Shown here: positions 34,568 to 43,864 of the stretch, piece after piece
Numbering within the stretch: position 1 is the first letter of the stretch
Layout of the letters: each line of letters opens with the position of its first letter
Source: Actinomycetota bacterium
Lineage (GTDB): Bacteria > Actinomycetota > Actinomycetes > Mycobacteriales > Micromonosporaceae
Direction of reading: 5' to 3'
DNA: 55,745 bases
Assembly: GCA_005885555.1 (NCBI GenBank)
Contig: VAWN01000031.1
Location: 1 to 55,745 of the forward strand
Notes under the pieces: model-generated
Database searches by the model: none
What the model was told of the DNA's origin: nothing
The model's input: the letters and a program-made list of their open reading frames with translations, nothing else
Made by a program: the position numbers and the translations under genes

Positions 34568-35590
34568 ATGAGCAACCTGACCGGGTCCCGCCAGCCCAGG
34601 CCGCCGTACGGCACCGGCCCGCCGTCCCGGGCGGCGGTACCCACGCGGCGCGCTCCCTACGGGCGGCCACCGGTACCGGTCGGGGCGGCGTCGCGGCACA
34701 CCCAGGTGTCCCGGTACCGGCGGCGCCGGCTGCAGTGGCTGGTGCCGTGGATGTTCGTGGCGCCGGCACTGATCCTGTTCCTCTACTTCAAGATCCTGCC
34801 GCTGGCGCAGGGCGTGCAGATGAGCTTCTACGACGTGCGGCCGTACCTGGGCGACCGGTACGTCGGCGGGGGCAACTACGTCGAGGCGACCACCCAACCG
34901 CTGTTCACCCAGGCGATCTGGCAGACGATCATCCTCGCGGTGGGCACCACGGCCGGCTCGATCCTGCTCGGCTTCCTGCTGGCGATCCTCGTCGAGGGGC
35001 AGGCGCGGCACCTGTGGCTGGTGCGTACCGCGGCGTTCCTGCCCGTGGTCACCACGATGGCGGTCGTCGCCGAGGTCTGGCAGGTCATGTACTACCCGGA
35101 CCGCAGCGGCGCGCTGAACACGCTGCTCGGCTGGATCGGGGTCGGCCCGGAACCGTTCCTGCAGAGCCCGCACCAGGCGCTCGCCTCGGTCGTCGCGGTC
35201 GGCATCTGGCGCGGTGCGCCGTACGACATGATGATCTTCCTGGCCGGCCTGGCCACCGTGGATCGCAACCTGTACGAGTCGGCCGCGGTCGACGGCGCCA
35301 GCCGGTGGAGCCGGTTCCTGCACGTCACGCTGCCCTCGCTGCGGCCGGTCATCACGATCCTGTTCCTGCTGGCGGCGCTGCGCGGGCTGCGCAGCTTCAC
35401 CGAGGTCTTCCTGCTCACCAACGGCGGCCCGGGCCAGTCCACCCAGGTGATCATGGTGCTGATCTACAAGCTGGGCCTGGAGCAGGGCAAGCTCGGCGTC
35501 GCCGCGGCCGGTTCGATGATCCTCTTCGTGGCGACCGCCGCGGTCACGCTCGCGGTCCACGTCTGGCGGCGGCGGGCGGTGGTCCGGTGA
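34568..35590 (+). CDS. ABC sugar permease (MalF type), transporter A
   Basis: This 340-residue membrane protein has six core transmembrane helices after a Pro/Arg-rich cytoplasmic N-terminus of about 55 residues. The EAA loop that contacts the ATPase reads ESAAVDGASRWSRFLHVTLPSLRP. It starts 8 bases after the binding protein gene and overlaps the next permease by GTGA. Homologue of the gene at 41122. Confidence 0.93.
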   Translation: MSNLTGSRQPRPPYGTGPPSRAAVPTRRAPYGRPPVPVGAASRHTQVSRYRRRRLQWLVPWMFVAPALILFLYFKILPLAQGVQMSFYDVRPYLGDRYVGGGNYVEATTQPLFTQAIWQTIILAVGTTAGSILLGFLLAILVEGQARHLWLVRTAAFLPVVTTMAVVAEVWQVMYYPDRSGALNTLLGWIGVGPEPFLQSPHQALASVVAVGIWRGAPYDMMIFLAGLATVDRNLYESAAVDGASRWSRFLHVTLPSLRPVITILFLLAALRGLRSFTEVFLLTNGGPGQSTQVIMVLIYKLGLEQGKLGVAAAGSMILFVATAAVTLAVHVWRRRAVVR

Positions 35591-36465
35591 GAAGGGCGCA
35601 GAACGAGTCGCTGCACACGGTACTGGGGCTGCAGGCGCGCAACGGTCCGCTGGCGCTGATCCTCAAGACCCTGCTGTACGGCGGGATCATCCTCGTCTTC
35701 GCCGGCCCGTTGCTGGCGCTGCTGGCCGGCGCGTTCAGCAAGGTACCCGACCCGACGAAGTTCTCCCTCTGGCCGCACGACTTCACGCTGGGCAACTTCG
35801 AGGTGGCCGCGCACCGCGGCGTGTACCGGTACCTGTTCAACTCCTTCGTGGTCGTCGGCTTCGGGTTGCTGCTGCAGATGGTGGTCAGCGTCTTCGCCTC
35901 CTACGCGCTGGCCCGCAAGAAGTTCCGCGGCGCCGCGATCGTGATGCTCCTCGTGCTGGCCACGATGATGCTGCCCGAGGAGGTCGTGGCGATCCCGCTG
36001 TCGGTCGTGCTGTCCGACCTGCCGCTGCTGCACGTCAACCTGATCGGCACGTACCTCGGGATGATCCTGCCGTTGGGCGCGTGGGGCTTCTCGATCATCG
36101 TGATGACCGAGTTCATGCGCGAGGTACCGCTGAGCCTGGAGGAGGCCGCCCGCATCGACGGTGCCGGTGAGCTGCGGGTGTTCTGGTCGGTGGTGCTGCC
36201 GGTGTGCCGGCCGGCGCTCGGCGTGATCGGCGTGTTCGGCTTCACGATGATCTGGGACCAGTACCTGCTGCCGCTGATCGTGGCGCACGAGCCGTCCCAG
36301 TTCACCCTGCCGATCGCGCTGCGCACGCTGCGCACCGACGACCAGGTCGGCATCGGGGTACTGCTGGCCGCCGCACTGCTCGCGCTGCTGCCCTCGGTGA
36401 TCGCGTTCCTGCTGTTCCAGCGGCAGTTCACCCGTGGCCTGTCGGTCGAGGCAGTAGGCCGCTGA
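35587..36465 (+). CDS. ABC sugar permease (MalG type), transporter A
   Basis: This 292-residue protein has six transmembrane helices and the EAA loop LEEAARIDGAGELRVFWSVVLP. FASYALARKKFRG and MLPEEVVAIPL are typical of the MalG group. The GTG start overlaps the previous stop by four bases. Its paralogue is at 42069, with which it shares MIWDQYLLPL. No catabolic gene follows; instead a regulatory pair begins 155 bases downstream. Confidence 0.93.
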   Translation: MRRAQNESLHTVLGLQARNGPLALILKTLLYGGIILVFAGPLLALLAGAFSKVPDPTKFSLWPHDFTLGNFEVAAHRGVYRYLFNSFVVVGFGLLLQMVVSVFASYALARKKFRGAAIVMLLVLATMMLPEEVVAIPLSVVLSDLPLLHVNLIGTYLGMILPLGAWGFSIIVMTEFMREVPLSLEEAARIDGAGELRVFWSVVLPVCRPALGVIGVFGFTMIWDQYLLPLIVAHEPSQFTLPIALRTLRTDDQVGIGVLLAAALLALLPSVIAFLLFQRQFTRGLSVEAVGR

Positions 36466-36499
36466 CCTGCGCAAACCTTCGGCATAGGGATACCTAGAC

Positions 36500-36545
36500 G
36501 GGGCCGGCTGCCGAGCTAGGAACGCGCCCGGCCCCGGATAGGTAA
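36500..36545 (+). terminator. Hairpin after transporter A
   Basis: GGGGCCGG (36500-36507) and CCGGCCCC (36538-36545) pair perfectly around a 30-base loop, 34 bases past the last permease stop. Confidence 0.55.
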
Positions 36546-36619
36546 CCGGTACCGATGGCAGCGGTCCCTTACCGGTCGAGGATGGATCCAACACCGGAAC
36601 GCCGAGGGAGTGAACGAAG

Positions 36620-36754
36620 ATGATGACCCACGCAGAGATCATCCGGACCGTGGCCGAGGAGCACCGTCACGACATGCTCGACGACGCGGCGAAGGAGCGG
36701 CTGCTGAGCGCGGCCCGCCGGTACCGCAAGGTGGCACGCCGGCGGCACCGGTGA
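36620..36754 (+). CDS. 44-aa basic protein coupled to the LAL regulator
   Basis: This short frame ([19 protein letters not shown] ... ARRRHR) is predicted to be mostly helical, with an acidic middle (MLDDAAKE) and a very basic C-terminus ([12 protein letters not shown]). It has a good GAGGGAG ribosome-binding site 10 bases before the ATG. Its stop overlaps the GTG of the LAL gene (GTGA), so translation is probably coupled. It resembles the tiny basic actinobacterial proteins of the type that begin with a short acidic helix and end in Arg/Lys. Function is unknown; it may simply couple translation or bind nucleic acid. Confidence 0.68.
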   Translation: MMTHAEIIRTVAEEHRHDMLDDAAKERLLSAARRYRKVARRRHR

Positions 36755-39543
36755 CCGCCGGCACGGTCGCTGTGCCGAACGCCCGGTCCCCGACCGCCGG
36801 TACCCTGGCCTCCGTGCGCGGCACGCGGATGGGGGCCAGCCCCGTGATGGTCGGCCGCGACGAGGAGCTGCGGCAGCTCAAGCGGCTCCTCGCCGCGGAG
36901 CGGCCGCGCGTCGCGATGATCGCCGGCGAGCCCGGCATCGGCAAGTCCCGGCTGATCGCCGAGCTGCTCGCCGGGCTGCCGGCCGACACGGCGGTACTGG
37001 CCGGGCAGGCCGAACCCGGCTCGCTGGGCCGCCCGTACGAGCTGCTGCTCGACGCGCTGGACGGCGCCGAGCCGGCCGATCCGGACCTGCTCGCCGCGCT
37101 GACCGACGCGGGACGCAGCGCGGTCGAGCGGCTGCACGCCGGCGTGGCCCTGGTCGCCCGCCTGATCGGCAACCGCCGCGCCGTCGTCGTCTTCGAGGAC
37201 CTGCACTGGGCCGACTCGGAGAGCGCCGCCCTGTTCGAGCGCATCGCCGAGCTGCCCGGACCCCGCCTGCTGGTCGGCACGTACCGGCCGGAGGACGTGA
37301 CCGCGCGCAAGCCCGTCGCCGCCCTGCTGTCGCACCTGGAGCGCCGGCACGCGGTCACCCATATCTGGCTGGAACGGCTCGGCGTCGCCGACACCAGCGC
37401 GCTGCTTGCCGCGGCGACCGGCCGGCCGGTACCGTTCCGCGCCGGCATGCAGCTGCACCAGCGCACCGGCGGGAACCCGTTCTTCCTTGAGGAGCTGCTG
37501 CGCGGGTGCGCCGGCACGGACATCGCGGCACTGACCGAGCAGCCGCTGCCGTGGAGCCTCGCCGAGGTACTGCGCCGGCAGCTGGCCGAGCTCGACCCGG
37601 ACGCGCGGCGGATCGCGGAGGCCGCCGCGGTACTGGGGCAGCGGGTGCCCTTCGACCTCCTGGCGACCGTGACCGGCGAGCCCGAGGAGGAGCTGATCGC
37701 AGTGCTGCGCGAGCTGGTCGCGCGCGGCGTGCTGACCGAGTCCGACGACGACGAGTTCAGCTTCCGGCACGCCCTGCTGCGCGAGGCGCTGACCGGGCAG
37801 ATGCTGGGCCGGCAGCGGCGGCGGCTGCACGAGACAGCGCTGGACGCGCTGCTGGCCGGTGGCGAGGCCGACCCGGCGCTGGTCGCCCACCATGCGCGCG
37901 CGGCCGGCCGGTACGCCGACATGGTCGACGCGGCCCGCCGCGGTACCGAGAGCTACCTCGCGATCGGCTCGGCGTACCAGGCGTTGCAGCTGGCCGAGCT
38001 GGGGCTGGACGAGGTCGGCGACGATCTCCAGCTGCTCGCCGGGGCGGCCCGCGCGGCCTGGCTGGCCGACCTGCTCGACGACGCGACCGGGTACGCCGGG
38101 CGCTGGCACGACCTGGCGCAGGCGCCCGAGGACCGGGCCGCCGCCCTGTACCTGCTGGTCCGCCTCGCCTGGGACCTCGACCGGCTGGACGAGATGAACG
38201 CGCGTACCGAGGAGCTGGTCCGGCTGGTCGACCAGCTGCCGCCGGGCGAGCACAAGGCGCGGGCGATGGTGGCGGTCGCCCAGTCGATGATGCTGCGCGA
38301 GCGGGGTGCCGAGGCGATCGCCTGGACCGATCGGGCCATCGCGATCGCCGACGACCGCCAGCTGCCGCAGATCCGCCTCGCCGCGCTGGTTGAGCGCGGA
38401 TCGGTGCTGGTGAACAACCCCGCCACCCTCGACGAGGGCCGCGCGCTGCTGTCCGGCATGGTCGAGCGGGCGGAGAAGGCCGGCGAGTGGGTACTGGCCG
38501 CGCGCGCCATCAACAACCTGGTGTTCGAGCTGCCCACGACGTCGCTGACCGAACAGGCCGAGCTGCTGGAGCGGATGCGGGCCGACGCCGAGCGGGCCGG
38601 TTTCGAGGCGATGGCGGTGGCCGCCTACTTCTCCGGCCGGGCGCGCCTGGCGATGGCGGCCGGGGATCTGGGCGAGGCGCTGGCCGCGCTGGAGGAGGGG
38701 CGCCGGCGCGATCAGGCGTTCCAGCGCCGGGGCCGGCGGATCGGGTACCACGCGGTGCTGCTGGCCGGGTTGTCCCTGGAGAACGGCGACTTCCCGGTCG
38801 TGGACGAGGTACTCACGGAGCTGGCGGCGGCCCCGGAGGTGGCGCCGCTGGCGCTGGCCGGGCTGGGCTTCCACCTGGCGTGCCGCCGCGACGGCCTGCC
38901 GGCCGCGCAGCAGGCCCTGGGGCCGCTGCTGAGCGCGGTCGCGGCCTACGGCAAGCACAACGGCGATCTCGCGCACGACCTGATCTCGGCCGCCCTGTTC
39001 GCCGGGCTGCCCCGGGACCAGCTGCACGCGCTGGCCGGTGTGCTGGTCGCGCCGGTCGGCGCCTGGCACTGGCTGATCGACGCGCAGCTGGCCGAGGCGC
39101 AGGGCCGCACCGCCGACGCCCTCGCCGGGTACCTCGCCGCGATCGAGCAGGAGCTGCCGCCGGCGGTGCGCGGCACCGCAGCGGTCGGCGCGGCGCGCTG
39201 CCTGGCCGCGCTGGACCGGGTCGCCGAGGCGGCCGAACTGGTCGACCGGGCCGGGCCGCTGCTGGCCCGGTGGGGCGGCTGGCGGGTGGCCGAGCTGGCG
39301 CAGGTGCGCGAGCGGCTGGGTCTCGCCCCGGCGGACGGGCGGCGCACGGTCACCGGTACCGCCGCGCTGACTCCCCGGGAGCGCGAGGTGGCCCTGCTGG
39401 TGGCGGACGGGCTCACGAACGCGGAGCTGGCCCGGCGGCTGTACATCTCGCCGAAGACGGCGGCCATCCACGTCTCGAACATCCTGCACAAGCTCGGCGT
39501 CTCGTCGCGTACCGAGGTCGCCGACGCGGTCCGGCACGGCTGA
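36751..39543 (+). CDS. LAL-family LuxR transcriptional activator
   Basis: This 930-residue protein is a large ATP-binding regulator. An AAA/NB-ARC ATPase lies at about 35-330 with Walker [10 protein letters not shown] and Walker [13 protein letters not shown] long TPR-like helical region (about 350-830) follows. The C-terminal LuxR helix-turn-helix reads [43 protein letters not shown] regulators act as ATP-dependent activators of catabolic or antibiotic genes. Its position between two paralogous sugar transporters makes control of one or both plausible. A GTG at 36814 is an alternative start. Confidence 0.92.
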   Translation: MTAGTVAVPNARSPTAGTLASVRGTRMGASPVMVGRDEELRQLKRLLAAERPRVAMIAGEPGIGKSRLIAELLAGLPADTAVLAGQAEPGSLGRPYELLLDALDGAEPADPDLLAALTDAGRSAVERLHAGVALVARLIGNRRAVVVFEDLHWADSESAALFERIAELPGPRLLVGTYRPEDVTARKPVAALLSHLERRHAVTHIWLERLGVADTSALLAAATGRPVPFRAGMQLHQRTGGNPFFLEELLRGCAGTDIAALTEQPLPWSLAEVLRRQLAELDPDARRIAEAAAVLGQRVPFDLLATVTGEPEEELIAVLRELVARGVLTESDDDEFSFRHALLREALTGQMLGRQRRRLHETALDALLAGGEADPALVAHHARAAGRYADMVDAARRGTESYLAIGSAYQALQLAELGLDEVGDDLQLLAGAARAAWLADLLDDATGYAGRWHDLAQAPEDRAAALYLLVRLAWDLDRLDEMNARTEELVRLVDQLPPGEHKARAMVAVAQSMMLRERGAEAIAWTDRAIAIADDRQLPQIRLAALVERGSVLVNNPATLDEGRALLSGMVERAEKAGEWVLAARAINNLVFELPTTSLTEQAELLERMRADAERAGFEAMAVAAYFSGRARLAMAAGDLGEALAALEEGRRRDQAFQRRGRRIGYHAVLLAGLSLENGDFPVVDEVLTELAAAPEVAPLALAGLGFHLACRRDGLPAAQQALGPLLSAVAAYGKHNGDLAHDLISAALFAGLPRDQLHALAGVLVAPVGAWHWLIDAQLAEAQGRTADALAGYLAAIEQELPPAVRGTAAVGAARCLAALDRVAEAAELVDRAGPLLARWGGWRVAELAQVRERLGLAPADGRRTVTGTAALTPREREVALLVADGLTNAELARRLYISPKTAAIHVSNILHKLGVSSRTEVADAVRHG

Positions 39544-39736
39544 GCGCGGCCGGGCGGCGCGGCTCGTCGCCACCCGGCTCCCGTCCCGCGGAAGCGCCGG
39601 TCACCGGCTGTGCGGCGGCGCGCCTGGCCGGACCTCCCCTCATCCACAGCCGTCTATAACTGACGGGTGTCGACGTATTGACCCGCGTAAGCCGGGCGTC
39701 GTAGGTTCCAGGGCGGCGTTCACCTTTCTGTTTGTT

Positions 39737-39752
39737 GTTCAGGTTCTTGAAC
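39737..39752. promoter_or_regulatory. Candidate operator upstream of the glucarate operon
   Basis: GTTCA-N6-TGAAC is an inverted repeat in a locally AT-richer stretch, 20 bases before the binding protein ATG. The rest of the 228-bp gap (39544-39771) contains no gene. It is a candidate IclR or LAL site. Confidence 0.4.
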
Positions 39753-39771
39753 GCATGTGACGGGAGGAACC

Positions 39772-41121
39772 ATGGCATTCACCGCGGCACGACACCGCGT
39801 CACGGCGGCGGTCGCCGCCGCCATATGCGTCGGTTCGGCGCTCGCCGCCTGCTCATCGGGCTCGGGCAACGGCGGTACACCGGCCGCCGACGCCTCCGGG
39901 GCGCTCAAGGTCTGGGCGCGGGCGGCCAACGACTCGCCCAAGGCGTTCCAGGCGATCTACGACGCGTTCACCCAGAAGACCGGTATCAAGATCGAGCCGT
40001 TCTTCACGCTCACCGACTTCGAGACCAAGCTGACCGCCGCAGCCGCCGCGCACGACCTGCCCGACCTGGTCGTCGACGACGCGGCCCAGCTGGGCAACTT
40101 CAAGACCCAGGGGATCATCCGGGCGGTCGACAAGGGCAAGCTCGCCGGCGCCGACCAGCTCGCCCCCGGCTCCTGGGCCTCGGCGAGCGACCTGTCCGGC
40201 AAGACCTACGCGATCCCGTTCTCCGCCCAGGCGAACCTGCTGTTCATCCGCAAGGACTGGCTGACCAGGCTGGGCCTGTCCGAGCCGAAGACCTGGGACG
40301 ACGTCACGGCCGTCGCGAAGGCGTTCACCACCCAGGACCCGGACGGCAACGGCAAGGCCGACACCTACGGGCTGGACGTGCCGGGCTCGACGACCCGCGG
40401 GTACATCTCCTGGTACTGGTCCACGTTCTTCTGGCAGGCCGGCGGCGAGTACTTCAAGGACGCCGGTAACGGCAAGTTCACCGCCACCGTCAACAGCCCG
40501 CCGGGCAAGCAGTCGCTGAAGTGGTTCGAGGGCATGTACTGCGGTTCGCCGAAGGTGGTCCAGCCCAGCTCGCTCAACGACACCACGACGGAGACCAACA
40601 AGGCCTTCCAGACCGGCGTGACCGGCATGTACTTCACCGGGCCGTACGCCTACGCGACCATGGACGGCAGCGCGGTCAAGGGCAAGTACGAGGTCATCGC
40701 CCCGCCACCGGGTCCGGGCGGTGCCAAGACGCTGGCCGAGGGTACGAACATCTACCTGATGCAGGGCCAGCGGCCCAACGCCGCGCAGAAGCTCGCCGAG
40801 TTCATGATCACGCAGGAGGCGCAGAACCTCGGCATGACCAAGGTACCGTCGGCCACGATCGTCCGGCTGCCGGTCAACACCAGCGTCGACGCGGCCAGCG
40901 CGCACAAGAGCGACGACCGCTGGACGCTGGCCCAGCAGGTGTACAAGGACCAGGGCCACTACGAGCCGGTGAACATGCCGAACTGGACCGCGCTGCGCCA
41001 GGCGTCCTCCGACGCGCTCAACGCGGTGATCGCCAAGTGCGGCGACTCCGACGCGGCGCTGGACCAGCTCAACGACAAGCTCAACACCCTGCTCAAGCAG
41101 CAGGGCGTGGCGGCGGGGTAG
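39772..41121 (+). CDS. ABC sugar or sugar-acid-binding lipoprotein, transporter B
   Basis: This 449-residue binding protein has a lipobox ALAACSS (about residue 28) and family 1 solute-binding fold. DPDGNGKADTYG and PGSTTRGYISWYWSTFF are aligned with the paralogue at 33225. GGGAGG lies 5-10 bases before the ATG. It is the first gene of an overlapping operon for aldaric acid breakdown, so the ligand is probably glucarate, galactarate or a precursor uronide. That assignment is from context. No ATPase gene is present. Confidence 0.93.
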   Translation: MAFTAARHRVTAAVAAAICVGSALAACSSGSGNGGTPAADASGALKVWARAANDSPKAFQAIYDAFTQKTGIKIEPFFTLTDFETKLTAAAAAHDLPDLVVDDAAQLGNFKTQGIIRAVDKGKLAGADQLAPGSWASASDLSGKTYAIPFSAQANLLFIRKDWLTRLGLSEPKTWDDVTAVAKAFTTQDPDGNGKADTYGLDVPGSTTRGYISWYWSTFFWQAGGEYFKDAGNGKFTATVNSPPGKQSLKWFEGMYCGSPKVVQPSSLNDTTTETNKAFQTGVTGMYFTGPYAYATMDGSAVKGKYEVIAPPPGPGGAKTLAEGTNIYLMQGQRPNAAQKLAEFMITQEAQNLGMTKVPSATIVRLPVNTSVDAASAHKSDDRWTLAQQVYKDQGHYEPVNMPNWTALRQASSDALNAVIAKCGDSDAALDQLNDKLNTLLKQQGVAAG

Positions 41122-42072
41122 ATGTCCGCGCTGCGCACGTCCGCCGCTCCGGTCGCGCTGCCCGCCCAGCGCGACCGGAGCGGTTCCCGGCGTACCGTCC
41201 CGCAGCGCCTCGGCCGGTCGCTGACCCCCTGGCTGTTCCTCGCCCCGGCGCTGATCTTCTTCGGTGTGTTCAAGTTCTGGCCGAGCATCTGGGGGGTCTA
41301 CCTCAGCCTGTTCCATGTCCAGCCCTACCTGGGCGACCAGTGGCTGGGCGCCGCCAACTTCACCCGTACCCTCGACGATCCGGACCTGCAGGCGGCCGTG
41401 TGGCACACGGTGCTCGACGCGTTCGTCCAGGTGGCCGGGTCGATGCTGGTCGGGTTCGTGCTCGCGCTGCTGCTCGAAGGGCCGGCCCGGCACCTGCGCA
41501 TCCTGCGCACCGCGGTGTTCCTGCCCGCGGTGATCGCCATGGTGGCGGTCGCCGAACTGTGGCACGCGCTGCTGTTCCCCGGGCGGTACGGCGCGGTCAA
41601 CAGCCTGCTCGGCGACGTCGGGCTCGGTCCGCTGCCGTTCCTGGCCAGCCCGAACTCGTCGCTGTGGACGATCATGCTGGTGCAGATCTGGAAGCACGCG
41701 CCGTACGACATGGTGATCTTCATCGCCGGCCTGGTCGGCATCGACCGGGAACTGTACGAGCAGTGCAGCATCGACGGGGCCAACGCCTGGCAGCGGCTGT
41801 GGAACGTGACCCTGCCGGCGCTGCGGCCGATCACCACGATCGTGCTGATCCTCGGCCTGATCCGGGGCTTGCGCGTGTTCACCGAGATCTACGTGCTCAC
41901 CGGCGGCGGGCCGGGCGGTTCCACCGAGTCGATCGTCACCTACGTGTACCGCAACGTCGTGGTCAACAACGACATCGGGTACGCCGCGGCGATCTCGGCG
42001 CTGCTGCTGGCCGCCACGATCCTCCTGACCGCGGTCACGCTGTGGTGGCGCCGGCACCGGGAGAACGCATGA
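41122..42072 (+). CDS. ABC sugar permease (MalF type), transporter B
   Basis: This 316-residue protein has six transmembrane helices and the EAA loop YEQCSIDGANAWQRLWNVTLPALRP, in which Cys replaces the usual Ala at the second position of the EAA triad. It starts immediately after the binding protein stop and overlaps the next gene by ATGA. Confidence 0.93.
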   Translation: MSALRTSAAPVALPAQRDRSGSRRTVPQRLGRSLTPWLFLAPALIFFGVFKFWPSIWGVYLSLFHVQPYLGDQWLGAANFTRTLDDPDLQAAVWHTVLDAFVQVAGSMLVGFVLALLLEGPARHLRILRTAVFLPAVIAMVAVAELWHALLFPGRYGAVNSLLGDVGLGPLPFLASPNSSLWTIMLVQIWKHAPYDMVIFIAGLVGIDRELYEQCSIDGANAWQRLWNVTLPALRPITTIVLILGLIRGLRVFTEIYVLTGGGPGGSTESIVTYVYRNVVVNNDIGYAAAISALLLAATILLTAVTLWWRRHRENA

Positions 42073-42929
42073 CGACCACGGCGCTCGGACTGCGGCTGCC
42101 GCGCCGCTGGACCGCGCGGCACGGCGGGCGGCTGGTGGTGCGGCTGGCGCTGTACGCGATCGTGGCCGCGATCTTCCTGGTACCGCTGTGGTCGATGGTC
42201 GCCACCGCGTTCAGCGCGGCGGACCCGAAGAACGGCGAGGTGTTCCTGGTACCGCACGGGCTGTCGCTCGGCCACCTGACCACCGCCTGGCAGCTGGGCA
42301 TGGGCCGCGGCCTGCTCAACTCGCTGATCGTGGTGACCGTCGGGCTGACCCTGCAGGTGACGGTGAGCGCGTTCGCCGCGTACGCGCTGGCCCGCAAGCG
42401 GTTCCGCGGGGCGAGCCTGGTGCTGCTGGCGCTGCTGGCCACGATGATGATGCCCGAGGAGGTCATCAGCATCCCGCTGTACCTGCTCATCGGCCGGATG
42501 CGGCTGCTCAACACCTACCCCGGGCTGATCCTGCCGATCGTCGGCTGGGCGCTGCCGATCTACGTGCTGACCGGCTTCATGCGGCAGATCCCGCTGGAGC
42601 TGGAAGAGGCCGCCCGGGTGGACGGCGCCGGCGACCTGCGGATCTTCTTCCGGCTGATCCTGCCGCTGTCGCTGCCGGCACTGGGTACCTGCGCGGTGTT
42701 CGGCTTCCTGATGATCTGGGACCAGTACCTGCTGCCGCTGCTGGTCGTGCAGACGCCGGGGATGAACACGCTGACCCTGGTCGTGACGGGCCTGGCGGCA
42801 AGCCAGGAGCAGGGAGAAGGGGTACGGCTGGCGGCGGCCGTGGTACTGATGGTGCCGAGCATCCTGATCTACCTGGGCCTTCAGCGCCTGTTCGAACGGG
42901 GTCTGCTCAGCGGATCACTGAAGGGATGA
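42069..42929 (+). CDS. ABC sugar permease (MalG type), transporter B
   Basis: This 286-residue protein has six transmembrane helices and EAA loop LEEAARVDGAGDLRIFFRLILP. FAAYALARKRFRG and MIWDQYLLPL match the transporter A paralogue. The stop overlaps the start of the dehydratase gene (ATGA). Confidence 0.93.
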   Translation: MTTTALGLRLPRRWTARHGGRLVVRLALYAIVAAIFLVPLWSMVATAFSAADPKNGEVFLVPHGLSLGHLTTAWQLGMGRGLLNSLIVVTVGLTLQVTVSAFAAYALARKRFRGASLVLLALLATMMMPEEVISIPLYLLIGRMRLLNTYPGLILPIVGWALPIYVLTGFMRQIPLELEEAARVDGAGDLRIFFRLILPLSLPALGTCAVFGFLMIWDQYLLPLLVVQTPGMNTLTLVVTGLAASQEQGEGVRLAAAVVLMVPSILIYLGLQRLFERGLLSGSLKG

Positions 42930-43864
42930 CGATGACCCAACCCGGTACGAGTCTCGCGCAACGGATGGACGGGCTGCTGTTCTTCCCGGTCACCCCGTTC
43001 GGCGCGGACGGCGAGCTGGACCTGCACGCGTACCGCGCGCACCTGCACGCGCGGCTGGCCGCCGGGCCGGCCGCGATCTTCGCGTGCTGCGGTACCGGCG
43101 AGTTCTTCTCGCTCGGCATCGACGAGTACGCCGCCGCGGTGGAGGTGGCGGTGGAGGTGGCCGACGGGCGGGTACCGGTGATCGCCGGCGTCGGGTACGG
43201 CGCCGCACTGGCCGCCTCGTTCGCCGACGCGGCCGCCGGGGCCGGCGCGGACGGCCTGCTGGCGATGCCGCCGTACCTCGTCGACGGCGGGCCGGCCGGC
43301 CTCGCCGCGCACTACCGCACGCTGGCCGACCGGGCCGGCCTCGATGTGATCATCTACCAGCGGGACAACGTCGTGTTCACCCCGCAGACCGTCGCGGAGC
43401 TGGCCGGGCATCCGCGCATCGTCGGGTTCAAGGACGGCCGCGGCGACCTGGACCTGATGCGCCGCATCGTCGGCGCGGTGCGGGCCGAGCACGGGCCGGA
43501 CGCGCTGATGTACTTCAACGGGCTGCCGACCGCGGAGATGACCCAGCTGCCGTACCGGTCGGTCGGCGTCACGCACTACTCCTCGGCGGTGTTCTGCTTC
43601 GCCCCGGACATCGCGCTGGCGTTCTACCGGGCATACCGGGCCGGCGACGACGCGACCGTGGAGCGGCTGCTGGACGGGTTCTTCCGGCCCTACGTCGAGC
43701 TGCGCAACCTCGGCAAGGGGTACGCGGTGGCACTGGTCAAGGCCGGGGTACGGCTGGAGGGGCTGGACGTGGGACCGGTCCGGCCGCCGCTGGCCGAACC
43801 CGACCCGGCACACGTCGTCCGCCTCGCCGAGCTGATCAAGGTCGGACGGGAGCTGCTCGGGTGA
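42926..43864 (+). CDS. kdgD: 5-dehydro-4-deoxyglucarate dehydratase
   Basis: This 312-residue DHDPS-family TIM barrel has the Schiff-base lysine in IVGFKDG (K169) and the family-specific IIYQRDN segment. LFFPVTPFGADGELD is the typical opening. It dehydrates and decarboxylates 5-keto-4-deoxyglucarate to 2-oxoglutarate semialdehyde. Immediate coupling to a glucarate dehydratase-like enzyme and a 2-oxoglutarate semialdehyde dehydrogenase makes this reaction strong. Its start and stop both overlap neighbours by four bases. Confidence 0.93.
   Translation: MTMTQPGTSLAQRMDGLLFFPVTPFGADGELDLHAYRAHLHARLAAGPAAIFACCGTGEFFSLGIDEYAAAVEVAVEVADGRVPVIAGVGYGAALAASFADAAAGAGADGLLAMPPYLVDGGPAGLAAHYRTLADRAGLDVIIYQRDNVVFTPQTVAELAGHPRIVGFKDGRGDLDLMRRIVGAVRAEHGPDALMYFNGLPTAEMTQLPYRSVGVTHYSSAVFCFAPDIALAFYRAYRAGDDATVERLLDGFFRPYVELRNLGKGYAVALVKAGVRLEGLDVGPVRPPLAEPDPAHVVRLAELIKVGRELLG

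Noticed and set aside
43084-43210. Glycine/arginine-rich alternate frames over kdgD
   Set aside because: They are shadows of the dehydratase gene; the KdgD frame has the catalytic Lys motif and correct overlaps.
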